A program made the translations under genes and the position numbers. The notes below the pieces were generated by a model. It searched no databases. It saw only the letters and a list, made by a program, of their open reading frames with translations, and had not been told where the DNA came from. This document shows positions 30,219 through 38,863 of a stretch of DNA of 49,059 nt, piece after piece. Source of the stretch: JBGQBN01 sp041494805 (GTDB lineage: Bacteria; Acidobacteriota; Terriglobia; Terriglobales; Acidobacteriaceae); contig JBGQBN010000028.1 of the NCBI GenBank assembly GCA_041494805.1, positions 1-49,059 of the forward strand. The letters are read 5' to 3'. Numbering within the stretch: the stretch's first letter is position 1; every line of letters starts with the position of its first letter.

Positions 30219-30440
30219 TAGGGACGGGTTTCAAATTGCGCATTGGCCAGGCACACGGCGGGAAATTAACCACTCTTCGGCGCTGCTCTCGAAGTCCCCG
30301 GCCCCACTCCACTCCCCAAAAAAATCGCTATAATCGCCGCCAAGCTTGGGGCGCAGAAAGCAGCCGGTGCCATTCAAATCCAAAAGCCCGAGGCCTAGAG
30401 CCCAAAGCCCAGAGCCCAAAGCCCAGAGCCTGAAGTTCAA
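30219..30440. repeat. Repeat-filled intergenic stretch
   Basis: The 291-bp gap between the ankyrin gene and the next begins with a half GGGACGGG unit (30219-30229). It contains a -10-like TATAAT near 30330 and ends with a 7-bp-period array of AAAGCCC/AGAGCCC units at 30383-30440. Confidence 0.75.
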
Positions 30441-30482
30441 AGCCTTCTGGTATCATCATTTTTCCGCCAGGATTTTTTCTAG

Positions 30483-30746
30483 ATGGACGACGAGATTCCA
30501 ATTGTTTCGATGGGACGAGAGGCATTCATGGAGGAAGTACCCGCTGTCGCTGCTGGCGCCCGCCGCAATGAAGATATCGCACTTGATCTGATGAAGTTCA
30601 TTGCCATGACCACCGGCTACGGCCGCACCAGTTCGTCCGGAGTTGGTTTCCAGGGCAGCGGAGCGGCAGCAAAGCCGGAAGAGTACGCCGCGCATTTGCT
30701 CGAACTTTATGGGAAGTGTTTGCAGGCGGTGCAAGCCAAGAAGTAG
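30483..30746 (+). CDS. Small hypothetical protein
   Basis: An 87-residue acidic protein (MDDEIPIVSMGREAFMEEVP...). The C-terminus has a long helix (EEYAAHLLELYGKCLQAVQA), and the centre is Gly/Ser-rich (GYGRTSSSGVGFQGSGAA). I do not recognise a family. AGGA lies about 12 bases before the ATG. It ends 65 bases from the end of the converging H1-like gene. Confidence 0.6.
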   Translation: MDDEIPIVSMGREAFMEEVPAVAAGARRNEDIALDLMKFIAMTTGYGRTSSSGVGFQGSGAAAKPEEYAAHLLELYGKCLQAVQAKK

Positions 30747-30811
30747 ACGCAGTGCCGCAACGCGAGTTCGCGGCCAGGGCAGGGCATAACCCCGCCCTCA
30801 ACGCGAGACGA

Positions 30812-31201
30812 TTAACGACGGCGGCGTCCGCTCTTCTTGCGCGCGGACTTCTTTGCTTTCCGTGCCTTTTTCTTTTTCGCGGGCTTTCTCTTGGCCGCTT
30901 TGCGGACGGGCTTCTTTTTCTTCGCAGGCTTTTTCTTGCGGGCCTTTCTTGCGGGTTTCTTTTTGGCCGGCTTTTTCTTGGCGGGTTTGGACGCGCCTCC
31001 GCCGCCACCCATGGGCTGCGGTTTGGGAGGAGTCATGGGCATCACGGGTTCCGCCACCGGTTCGCTGATGCCCGGCATTTCCGCCTCCTCTTCCTCTTCT
31101 TCTTCCTCGTAATCCTCTTCCAGCGAATCGCCGTAGGCGCCGCTGTCACCGAATTCATCCATCTCGTCATCACGTCCGTAGAGGGTCTCGTCGAAAGTCA
31201 T
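30812..31201 (-). CDS. Histone H1-like lysine-rich protein with acidic head
   Basis: A 129-residue protein from the ATG at 31199-31201, with GGAGGAAAA just upstream; the frame is open to 31354 but without support. The first ~40 residues are very acidic (an EEEEEEEE run), a Pro/Gly linker follows (PMGGGGGASKP), and the last ~60 residues are AKKKPA-type repeats of Lys, Ala and Arg. Such tails bind DNA in histone H1-like and Hc1-type bacterial proteins. The combination of an acidic head and a basic tail may allow self-masking or condensate formation. No enzymatic domain. Function inferred from composition only. Confidence 0.75.
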   Translation of the reverse strand: MTFDETLYGRDDEMDEFGDSGAYGDSLEEDYEEEEEEEEAEMPGISEPVAEPVMPMTPPKPQPMGGGGGASKPAKKKPAKKKPARKARKKKPAKKKKPVRKAAKRKPAKKKKARKAKKSARKKSGRRRR

Positions 31202-31384
31202 TTTTCCTCCTGATGTCCGGCTGCGCCCGTCGCCGGGATGGTGCGCAAGCGCTACACGCGCTAGGGTAATAGAAAGACCACTGACAATGCTTCGTTTGGT
31301 TGAACGGCGCGCGATTATAGCATAGCGATTTGCGCGTGCCAGTGACGCCAGCAACCTGACACCAATACCATCCGCATATTACAC

Positions 31385-31519
31385 CGGGCCACAGGGCTTT
31401 AGGCTACAGGCGTCAGGAAAAACTCTTAAGCGGAGGGCGGGCCTGAGAGGAACCGGACCGAACCTAAAGCCTTAAGCCTGAGGACTAAGCCTAAAGCCTG
31501 AAGCCGGAAGCCTGGAGCC
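31385..31519. repeat. 7-bp-period array
   Basis: GGGCTTTAGGCTACAGG at the left and, from about 31460, many CTAAAGC / CTTAAGC / CTGAAGC / CGGAAGC units running up to the stop codon of the transglycosylase gene. The two sides are inverted relative to each other. Confidence 0.8.
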
Positions 31520-33427
31520 CTAGCGAACGTCGCGGATGACCAGGATCATTCCCGGCCTCAAGGTGGCGAGGTTGCCGTTGTCGCGCTTCAAGGCGTCTAC
31601 GGTGGTGTGGTGGGTGGCGGCAATGGTGTACAGGGTCTCGCCGGGCTTGACCGTGTGGCGAACCGGCAATTCGCCGCTGGCCGTGCGTAACGTCTTCTTG
31701 GATTTCGACTTAGAGGTCGTGGTCCGGGTCTGGCTGGGGCTCGGCGTCACCGGGAGGTGGACATACAAAACACGTCGTCCCTGCAAAGTGTTGCCCTTGA
31801 GATGGTTCCAGCGACGCACCATGGTGGGCGGCACGGAGAAATTATCGGCTACGGACTGCACCGTGTCTCCCTTGTGCACCTTGTAGCGAGTCGCACGCCG
31901 GGCATAGGTCGCTTCGTCCTCGGTCTTGGCATGCTTGCCCGGGGCGATGGGGATGACCAACTTGCTGTCGGCTTGGAGATCGTCACCATCGAGGTGGTTG
32001 GCCTGGGCGATGGACTGAGGCGTAGTACGGTAGGCGCGTGCCAGCGAGGCTAAGGTGTCACCCGGGGCGATCTGGTGGTAACGCCACCACACTCGCATGT
32101 CCCGCGGAATCGCTGTGATCGCGCCGAGATATGTAGCTCTGCTGCCGGCCGGCAGATGGAGTTCGAAGGGCTGATCCTTGGGCGTGGTCCAACGCAGCAG
32201 ACTGGGATTAAGATCCTGCAGAGTCGCTGCCGAGGTATCCACGCACTGGGCCACCAGGCGGAGATCCACCTGGTAGTCGATCTTTACCGTGTCGTAGGGA
32301 ACCGGCGGTTCCGGGACCACATTATCCAGCCCGTATTGCGCCGGATTCTTGGCCATGATGGTCACGGCCACGATGATGGGCACATAGTTGCGCGTTTCCT
32401 TGGGCAGGACGTTCCGCTTGTAGAGCTCCCAGAAATCGGCATAGCCGGTACGCTTCACCGCACTCTGCACGGTGCCAGGGCCAGAGTTGTAGGCGGCCAT
32501 AGCCAGGTACCAGTCGCCAAACTGGTTGTAAAGGTCTTTCAAGTGATGGGCCGCGGCGCGAGTGGCCTTCTCCGGGTCCTGGCGTTCATCCACCCACAAG
32601 TTGCGCTGCAGGCCATAACCCCGGGCGCGGCTGGACATGAACTGCCACATGCCGCGAGCTCCCACGCGCGAAAGCGCCAGAGGATGAAAACCAGACTCAG
32701 CCTGTGCCAGATAGATCAGGTCCTGAGGAACGCCTTCCTCCTTCAGAATGCCCTCAATCATGTCGCGATAGCGCCCGCTGCGCTCCAGCGCGTGCTGTAA
32801 CTTTTCGTGTCCCCGAGTCGAGAAATAATTGATGTAGCCGGCCACCGGATCGGTCAGCATCAGCGGCAGGTCGGAATGCGTGGCTTTGATTTCGACCTCG
32901 GCCTGCGCCTTGACATTGGGGTCCACCGCCGGGGTCGCTTCGTTGGCCTCATCGATTGGGGCGGGCTCGGCCTTCTGTGTGGCAGACTCGGTATCCTGGG
33001 TAGGCTGCAGCCCGGGACTGTTCAAGGCCTCAAGGACCTTGTCGAACTCCTGCTGCAGGCGCTCATCGGACAGCACATATTCCGGGCTGCCTAATAGAGC
33101 TAGAGCGCGATCGAAATTTTGCTTGGCGGCTTCCAGTTTTCCTGCTTTGTAGTTGTCTTGGCCGGCTTGGTATTCCTTCTCGGCTTGGGCGATCAGGTCG
33201 GCAACTGGATCAGGCTTGGATGTGGGCTGAATGTGCACTGGCACAGCAGCCTCTGCCACAGCGACAGGAACTGGATTCGGTGCTTTGGCGGCGGCAATGA
33301 GGGCTGGGGCATTGGCCTGCGCGGGAGGCAACATGGCCTCCGAACGCCGGGCAGTCTGACAGGCCATACTCGCCAAAAGTACGGCGACGAGCGGCGCCAT
33401 TAGTAGATAGAGTTTCGTAATCTTCAT
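31520..33427 (-). CDS. mltD: Membrane-bound lytic murein transglycosylase (MltD-like)
   Basis: A 635-residue lipoprotein. The signal sequence ends in a lipobox (LLASMAC). A linker rich in Ala/Pro/Glu with a TPR-like stretch (AEKEYQAGQDNYKAGKLEAA) precedes the SLT domain. The catalytic Glu is in YLAQAESGFHPLALS near residue 243, and GARGMWQFM and MAAYNSGPGTVQSA are the other SLT motifs. Three LysM peptidoglycan-binding domains follow (starting near IAPGDTLASLAR, VHKGDTVQSVA and VKPGETLYTIA). It cleaves peptidoglycan to 1,6-anhydro products during wall remodelling. Length and order match MltD. Confidence 0.92.
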   Translation of the reverse strand: MKITKLYLLMAPLVAVLLASMACQTARRSEAMLPPAQANAPALIAAAKAPNPVPVAVAEAAVPVHIQPTSKPDPVADLIAQAEKEYQAGQDNYKAGKLEAAKQNFDRALALLGSPEYVLSDERLQQEFDKVLEALNSPGLQPTQDTESATQKAEPAPIDEANEATPAVDPNVKAQAEVEIKATHSDLPLMLTDPVAGYINYFSTRGHEKLQHALERSGRYRDMIEGILKEEGVPQDLIYLAQAESGFHPLALSRVGARGMWQFMSSRARGYGLQRNLWVDERQDPEKATRAAAHHLKDLYNQFGDWYLAMAAYNSGPGTVQSAVKRTGYADFWELYKRNVLPKETRNYVPIIVAVTIMAKNPAQYGLDNVVPEPPVPYDTVKIDYQVDLRLVAQCVDTSAATLQDLNPSLLRWTTPKDQPFELHLPAGSRATYLGAITAIPRDMRVWWRYHQIAPGDTLASLARAYRTTPQSIAQANHLDGDDLQADSKLVIPIAPGKHAKTEDEATYARRATRYKVHKGDTVQSVADNFSVPPTMVRRWNHLKGNTLQGRRVLYVHLPVTPSPSQTRTTTSKSKSKKTLRTASGELPVRHTVKPGETLYTIAATHHTTVDALKRDNGNLATLRPGMILVIRDVR

Positions 33428-33503
33428 TATTTTTCTACAACTTACCGAGATCTATCTAGGCCTTCTGGGTGTCAATGGATATCGAAATGGTACCTTCATC
33501 AAT

Positions 33504-33983
33504 TTGATGGGTCAATCGCCAATCCGTCACCACGGAGGTTACTTTTGGCACCAGGCCGGGGATGTTACTCGCAGTCTCGGGGAGGAGGCAAGGGTTTTCG
33601 CGAGCCGCCGCCTTTCAGTCGCCGGTGTTCGAGAGCTCAAGAGGTCCCCCGAAGTCTACGTGGCGCCCTTTCCCTGGACAGGCGCGAAGTGGCAGGTTTC
33701 CACCAGCGGAGGAGACGTTCCCCGCTGGCGGCATGACGGCAAGGAGCTGTTCTTTCTTCCCGAGGGCGAAAACCAGTTCATGGCGGCCGAGGTGGATGGC
33801 AGCGGCTCCAGCTTCGAAGTAGGCGCTGTGCATCCCCTGTTTCGCGCTAACGTGAGCGGCTTTGGATGGCTGTACGACGTGAGCCACGACGGCCAGCGCC
33901 TTATCGTGGTGACGGCGGGCGAGGACAGTTCCCCGCCGCTCACGCTGGTGGAGAACTGGACGGCGGAGCTGAAGAAGAAATAA
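33504..33983 (+). pseudogene. C-terminal remnant of a PD40/TolB-propeller protein kinase
   Basis: The reading frame's last ~110 residues match the end of acidobacterial Ser/Thr kinases with a WD40-like/PD40 propeller: EVYVAPFPWTGAKWQVSTSG, PRWRHDGKELFFL, YDVSHDGQRLIVVT and LTLVENWTAELKKK. The kinase domain and most of the propeller are missing. The first ~45 codons of the frame do not fit the family; one copy of a SPDGRWIAYVS-like segment seems garbled by frameshift around 33590-33650. No ribosome-binding site is seen for the nominal start. I take it as a decayed gene; a short expressed domain cannot be excluded. Confidence 0.65.
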
Positions 33984-34011
33984 CTGATAGCGCTGCCGGC
34001 AGCCGCGTCTT

Positions 34012-34680
34012 TTATGAGGAATTTTTTCTGCGGGAATATGCCCGCGCGTAAGCCGGCACCGGCGTTTTCGGATCTAACCTCGGATCGTTGATGGGTGCAC
34101 GCGCCACCATTTCGAGTGGTACTACGCCCGCCCAAGTCGGAAACGCATAGTCTTCTTCGTCGTCAACGGGTGGGCCTTGTCGAACCTTGGCGGAAAATTC
34201 CGTGATCGGCAGACGCATCACCAGTGTGGCTTTGATTTCCTTTTCGTTGGGCTGGCGTGACTCTGCCCACCGTCCGGGCAGGATGTGCTCAGACAACGAG
34301 CGCAGTGCTTTCAACTTCTCATCCCGTTCGTCCACCGCGACCGCCGTCCCCAGCACCACCACCGAGCGGTAATTCATCGAATGATTAAAAATGGAGCGGG
34401 CAAGGACCAGCCCCTCGAGCAGTGTCACGGTTACGCAGACCGGGACACTCTGGTCGATCCGGCGCAACATGCGGCTGGCGGCCGAGCCGTGGATGTAGAG
34501 ATTGTCTCCCGCGCGTCCGTAGGCGGTGGGGATGACGAAGGGTTGGTTGTCCACCACGAAACCGACGTGGCAGATGAAACCTTCATCGAGGATCTGGTAA
34601 GCAGTCGCGCGGTCGTAAACGCCACGCTCGGCCTCGCGGATGACGCGCGTGCGCACGCTTGGGGTATAGGGTTCGGACAT
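34012..34680 (-). CDS. Pyridoxamine 5'-phosphate oxidase-like flavin-binding protein
   Basis: A 222-residue protein from the ATG at 34678-34680 (MSEPYTPSVRTRVIREAERG). The split-barrel pattern of the family is visible: RATAYQILDEGFICHVGFVV, QPFVIPTAYGRAGDNLYIHG, SAASRMLRRI, VCVTVTLLEGLVLAR and NHSMNYRSVVVLG. Members bind FMN or similar cofactors and some act as reductases or in antibiotic resistance. True PdxH function is unlikely given length and motifs. The substrate is not known. It lies next to a large heptad array. Confidence 0.85.
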   Translation of the reverse strand: MSEPYTPSVRTRVIREAERGVYDRATAYQILDEGFICHVGFVVDNQPFVIPTAYGRAGDNLYIHGSAASRMLRRIDQSVPVCVTVTLLEGLVLARSIFNHSMNYRSVVVLGTAVAVDERDEKLKALRSLSEHILPGRWAESRQPNEKEIKATLVMRLPITEFSAKVRQGPPVDDEEDYAFPTWAGVVPLEMVARAPINDPRLDPKTPVPAYARAYSRRKNSS

Positions 34681-34739
34681 TGGAAGAGAGGCTCCAGGCA
34701 ATCGCCAAGGATGGGTAAAGGGAGAGTGTAGCAGGAGGG

Positions 34740-34862
34740 CTCTTGGCTTTGAGCTCTCGGCTCTGGGCGCTAGGCTTTAGGCTCTGGGTCTCCAGCCGCA
34801 TAGCCAAGCAGAGAGTGCTAAAGCCGAAAGCCCAGAGCCGAAAGCCCAGAGCCGAAAGCCTG
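34740..34862. repeat. Inverted pair of 7-bp-period arrays
   Basis: Left part (34740-34790) is GGCTTT/GGCTCT-type heptads; right part (34803-34862) is the complement type AAAGCCG/AGAGCCC. Together they can fold into a long imperfect hairpin. The array ends at the stop codon of the TonB receptor gene. Confidence 0.8.
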
Positions 34863-34864
34863 CC

Positions 34865-37800
34865 CTACCACGTAAGCTTCAGCGCAAACTGCAGCTGCCG
34901 CGGATCAAATGCCGAAGTGGCTTTCTGGCCGCTGTCCCACAGCGGGTTCACGTCGCCGACGTTGAAGCGGTTGACAAAGTTGAATGCATCCACCACGCCC
35001 TCCAGCGCGACCCGGTCGCCGAAGGGGATGCGCTTGGCGACGCGGATGTCGGTGAAAATGTTCATGGGCTTGGTCCCGGCGTTGCGCGCCAGGTTGCCGG
35101 TCAGCGTCCCGTCGATAAAGCAGGCCGGCAACAGGAAGCCAGTCGGAGAGAATTTCGACGGCGCGGCCGTATCTCCGCAGCTGTTCTGCGCGCCCGCCGG
35201 GACAGCCAGGGGACGATCGGTCGGCGTGCTGAAGTCCATGTTGCGGTCGTCGCCGGTGATGATGTTGAAAGGACGTCCCGAGGCAGCTTCAATGATGGGC
35301 GCCACCGTCCAGTCTGAGAAAAACTTGCGCACGAAGCCGCTGCCGCCCAGCTTGCCGCTTTGGTACACCGCACTGAACACGAAGCGATGGCGCTGATCAA
35401 ACAGCGATGTCGAACGTTCCGCCGCGAGGTTGTAGTTGTCCTGCGGTTCCAGCGGTGATTGCAGGTCAGTGGAGTCGTCGATCGAGTGTGACCAGGTATA
35501 AGAGGTCAGGAACTCGTAATGCTGGCCGAAACGCTTGCGCAGGTTGGCGGTCAGGCCGTGGTAGACCGAGCTGCCGTTGGAGAAGTTGGCGGGCATATCG
35601 CTGAAGGGGACGCAATTGGAAAAGTTGTTTGCGACGTTGCAGTCGGTGCGAATACCGTCGGCCAGGAGGATCGGGATGGCCAGCGGCAGGCATCCCGCAA
35701 GCGGCCCGGCGAGCGACGGGTTCAATCCCGAGGGACGGAAGAAATTCACCAGCGCCGCCGACACCCAGGGCAGGCCGTTGTTGGGGTTGATGCCGCAGAA
35801 AGTCCCGGCCGCGCCGACCCCCAGCGGGCCGAGTGTGGCCGCGCCTGAGCTGGGGTCGGTAAGCGCCGCTTGCCAATTCGCCAGCAGAGCGGCGGGCTTG
35901 ACTGCGTTCACGTTGATGGGGCGATTCAGGTGGCGTCCGCCGTTGAAGTTGTATTCCAGACTGAGTGACACGTCATGTCCCAGGTCTTGCTCGAAGGTGA
36001 AGTTGACCTGGTTCGAGAGCGCGTATTGGAAGTTCTTTGCTGTGGGGAAGCCAAAGGGCAGGAATCCCAAGGGCACTCCTGCCTGCAGGAAGCCCTGTCC
36101 GGTAAAAATGGAAGGCGCGTTGGGCGCGGGATTGAAGCGCTGCTCGGCCGGCAGGTAGTTGAACACCGAGGGGAGGCAGCCCAATAGTCCCTGAAAGGCG
36201 TTGGTGGCGTTCAAACCACACCCACCAGGCGCGCCCGGAGTCAGGACCAATTGCGGTGCCTGCGATCCGTCGGCCACGTCGGAGTCAAAGGCCAGGGCGA
36301 GCAGCGGGTGGTCGTAGAACAGGCCGTAGGAAGCACGGATCACGCTCTTGCCGTTGTTGCGTGGATCCCAGGCCAAACCGATGCGCGGCGCCAGGTTCGT
36401 GAAGTCGCGTGGGATGCCTTGCGTGATGCCCAGCGAATTCTGCGCGGCTTGCGCCAACCCATTGATCGCGCGGAAAGTGGGGGTGAACTCCACATCGTAG
36501 CGAATACCGTAATTCAGCGTCAGGTTGGAGTGGATGCGCCAACTATCCTGCACAAAAGCGCCGAGCGTGGTGTTACTGAAGGCGTCGTGCGGGTCGCCGA
36601 CGCCCTGGATGAAATTGGAGGGAATGCCGGCGCCATAAGCCTGCACCGGACTGAAGGCGGGGACGCCCGCGACCAGCGACTGCTGGCCGAAGTTGTAGAT
36701 CCCGCCAAAGTTTACCGTGAAGTCGGCACTGATCGGCAGGTAATTCCCGTCCACTCCAAACTTGATGTTGTGTGCGCCTCTCGACCAGGAGAAATTGTCG
36801 GTGAGCTGGTAGCGCTGCTCCACCCGGTCCACGAACGAGAAAGGCTCGCGCCCGAAGAACGCGAAGCCCGGAATGTTCACCGCCACGTTGTCACCGCCCG
36901 GCGCGCGGGAAAAACTGTAGAGCAAACCGCGGCGCGCGTACTGGAAACGAAATTCATTGATCTTGTTGTTGCCGATGGTCCACTGATCCTGGCCGGTAAT
37001 GCTCAGGTCGTGATAGTTCTGCGTCGAGGTGCGCGAAAAGGCGTTCTGGCCGAAGTTCTGCGGACCTTGCGCCTGTACCTGAATTCCCGTCTGGTCGCTG
37101 GGGCTGACGCCGCCGCGCAGCATGAGCCGGTTGTTGCTGGTGAAGTTGTGGTCGAGGCGCAGGGAGTACAGGTCAGTACGCTCGGAGACCGGGAAGTTGC
37201 CCCGCAAACTGTTCAGCGGTACGAAGGACTGAGGCACAAAACAGGGTGGCCCCACGCAGGAAGTAGGAAACCCGCTGACACCGCCCCCGAGGAAGGCCGG
37301 TCCCGGCCAGACACCGTTCAACGCCATCCCCGAAGAACGCCCCAGCAGAACGACATATTGGTCTATTCCCGGAGTGCCGGGTGGAACGCTGCTGAGAAAG
37401 GTTGCCTGGTCCGAGGTTGCCTGGATGACATAGCTTTGCGCCCCCAATCCCAGGAAGGCCGAAGCATCGAATGGCGAGAGATCGAAACCGTTGGCGCCAA
37501 TCGACGAGAAGCCGGTCTCTTGCCGCCAGGTCCCTTCATAAGAGAAGTAGAAGAAAGTCTTGTCTTTCTTTATGGGCCCGCCAAACGCGGCCCCGGCCTG
37601 CACCCGCGTGTAGGCCGGATTCGAAACTGTGCTAAATGGATTCACGGCCTGGAAGTTGCGATTGCGCAGGTAGCCGAAGACGGTGCCGTGCATATCATTG
37701 GAACCGGAGCGGGTGATGATGTTGACCACGCCGCCGCCCGCGCGCCCGTATTCCGCCGCGTATCCGTTTGTGATGATCTGGAATTCCTGCACGCCTTCTT

Positions 37801-38434
37801 GGGAAACGGTGGAGCGGATGCCGTTGGTGGAGTTGTCCACGGCGTCGGCGCCGTCCACGTTGACCAGGTTGGCACGCGCCCGCTGCCCGCTCATGTTCAG
37901 GCCCGAGGTGGGCGCGGCGCCTATGCTGGGGGCGTCATCGCGGGCCAGCCGCGAATCGGTTAAGGCGAAGTTGATGTAGTTGCGCCCGTTAATGGGGAGA
38001 TTATCAATGCGGCGCTGCTCAATCGTATCGGTCGAAGAGCTACGCTGGGTTTCCACCAGCTCAGCTTCCGAGCTGACCGTGACGACTTCCTGCGTGCCAG
38101 CCACTGCCAGGATGACCGGCAGTTCGGCCATCTGTCCCACCGTGATGGCGACTTCCGTGGCCGTGGCCTTGGCAAAACCCGGCGCTGCAACGACGACGGT
38201 GTACCGTCCCGGGGAGAGCGCCAAAACGCGATATTCGCCGTCGGTGTTGGCGGTGGTCGCCCGCTCAAAGGCTCTGGCCGGATCCCGCACCGTGACCGTG
38301 GCATTGGTCACCACTTTGTCTTTCTGGTCTTTCACGGTGACGTGCAGATCGCCGGTGGCAGCACCCTGAGCAAAGCTGAGTGTGGTCAGCAGCAGCGGCA
38401 GAAACGCTAGGGAGACGAGCTTGCGCATTGTCAT
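34865..38434 (-). CDS. TonB-dependent receptor, Oar type
   Basis: A 1189-residue outer-membrane receptor from the ATG at 38432-38434 with GGAGAA upstream; the frame is open to 38590 without support. A signal peptide (LVSLAFLPLLLTTLSFAQG) is followed by a carboxypeptidase-regulatory-like domain (about 25-105), a plug with NGRNYINFAL and GGGVVNIITRSGSNDMHG, and a large beta barrel that ends in the aromatic LQFALKLTW. Such Oar-like receptors are expanded in Acidobacteria and thought to import polysaccharide breakdown products or other large ligands; the substrate is not known. No ExbB/ExbD genes are nearby. It is divergent from a second, shorter receptor. Confidence 0.92.
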   Translation of the reverse strand: MTMRKLVSLAFLPLLLTTLSFAQGAATGDLHVTVKDQKDKVVTNATVTVRDPARAFERATTANTDGEYRVLALSPGRYTVVVAAPGFAKATATEVAITVGQMAELPVILAVAGTQEVVTVSSEAELVETQRSSSTDTIEQRRIDNLPINGRNYINFALTDSRLARDDAPSIGAAPTSGLNMSGQRARANLVNVDGADAVDNSTNGIRSTVSQEGVQEFQIITNGYAAEYGRAGGGVVNIITRSGSNDMHGTVFGYLRNRNFQAVNPFSTVSNPAYTRVQAGAAFGGPIKKDKTFFYFSYEGTWRQETGFSSIGANGFDLSPFDASAFLGLGAQSYVIQATSDQATFLSSVPPGTPGIDQYVVLLGRSSGMALNGVWPGPAFLGGGVSGFPTSCVGPPCFVPQSFVPLNSLRGNFPVSERTDLYSLRLDHNFTSNNRLMLRGGVSPSDQTGIQVQAQGPQNFGQNAFSRTSTQNYHDLSITGQDQWTIGNNKINEFRFQYARRGLLYSFSRAPGGDNVAVNIPGFAFFGREPFSFVDRVEQRYQLTDNFSWSRGAHNIKFGVDGNYLPISADFTVNFGGIYNFGQQSLVAGVPAFSPVQAYGAGIPSNFIQGVGDPHDAFSNTTLGAFVQDSWRIHSNLTLNYGIRYDVEFTPTFRAINGLAQAAQNSLGITQGIPRDFTNLAPRIGLAWDPRNNGKSVIRASYGLFYDHPLLALAFDSDVADGSQAPQLVLTPGAPGGCGLNATNAFQGLLGCLPSVFNYLPAEQRFNPAPNAPSIFTGQGFLQAGVPLGFLPFGFPTAKNFQYALSNQVNFTFEQDLGHDVSLSLEYNFNGGRHLNRPINVNAVKPAALLANWQAALTDPSSGAATLGPLGVGAAGTFCGINPNNGLPWVSAALVNFFRPSGLNPSLAGPLAGCLPLAIPILLADGIRTDCNVANNFSNCVPFSDMPANFSNGSSVYHGLTANLRKRFGQHYEFLTSYTWSHSIDDSTDLQSPLEPQDNYNLAAERSTSLFDQRHRFVFSAVYQSGKLGGSGFVRKFFSDWTVAPIIEAASGRPFNIITGDDRNMDFSTPTDRPLAVPAGAQNSCGDTAAPSKFSPTGFLLPACFIDGTLTGNLARNAGTKPMNIFTDIRVAKRIPFGDRVALEGVVDAFNFVNRFNVGDVNPLWDSGQKATSAFDPRQLQFALKLTW

Positions 38435-38863
38435 TGGGGTTCTCCAGGGAAATATCCGGCAGGCTTTGTGGGCTGAAAAGGCAAGAGCCAACCCGAATTC
38501 GTCGGCAGGCTTCAAGACAGCACGCATATTGTTGGGCAGGAAGCGCCGGGAGGTTTGTACATCAGAATAAGGGCGGAAAGCAAGCTGCAACGCTGATACC
38601 CTGCAAGGCGCAACCCCGCTTCCGGGAAAGCAGGACGGAACGGCTCATTTCTGGAAGGTTGATGCCACCCACTAGCGCGTATTTCGTGTTGACCGCTTTC
38701 GGCAGACCACATCTACTGCTGGATTTTGAACTGAGTTACTACCTCCGGTAGAACTTCACACTGCCGAACATCACTATGAGATAATTTTTTCAATCTCGTG
38801 AGGCGCCAGCCCACACGATCACCGCATGCACTACACAATTTCCAGTCCTGGAGGGACCGTCAA
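38435..38863. other. Divergent intergenic region between two TonB receptors
   Basis: 429 bases. Weak short open frames only, none with a good start. A GAGAT-N10-ATCTC inverted repeat lies at about 38779-38798, close to the plus-strand receptor. No RNA gene or clear promoter is seen. Confidence 0.5.

Noticed and set aside
36251..37963. 570-codon open frame on the plus strand opposite the large TonB receptor gene
   Set aside because: It mirrors the receptor's codon pattern in a high-GC gene, has no domain-like sequence, and lies fully inside a well-supported gene.
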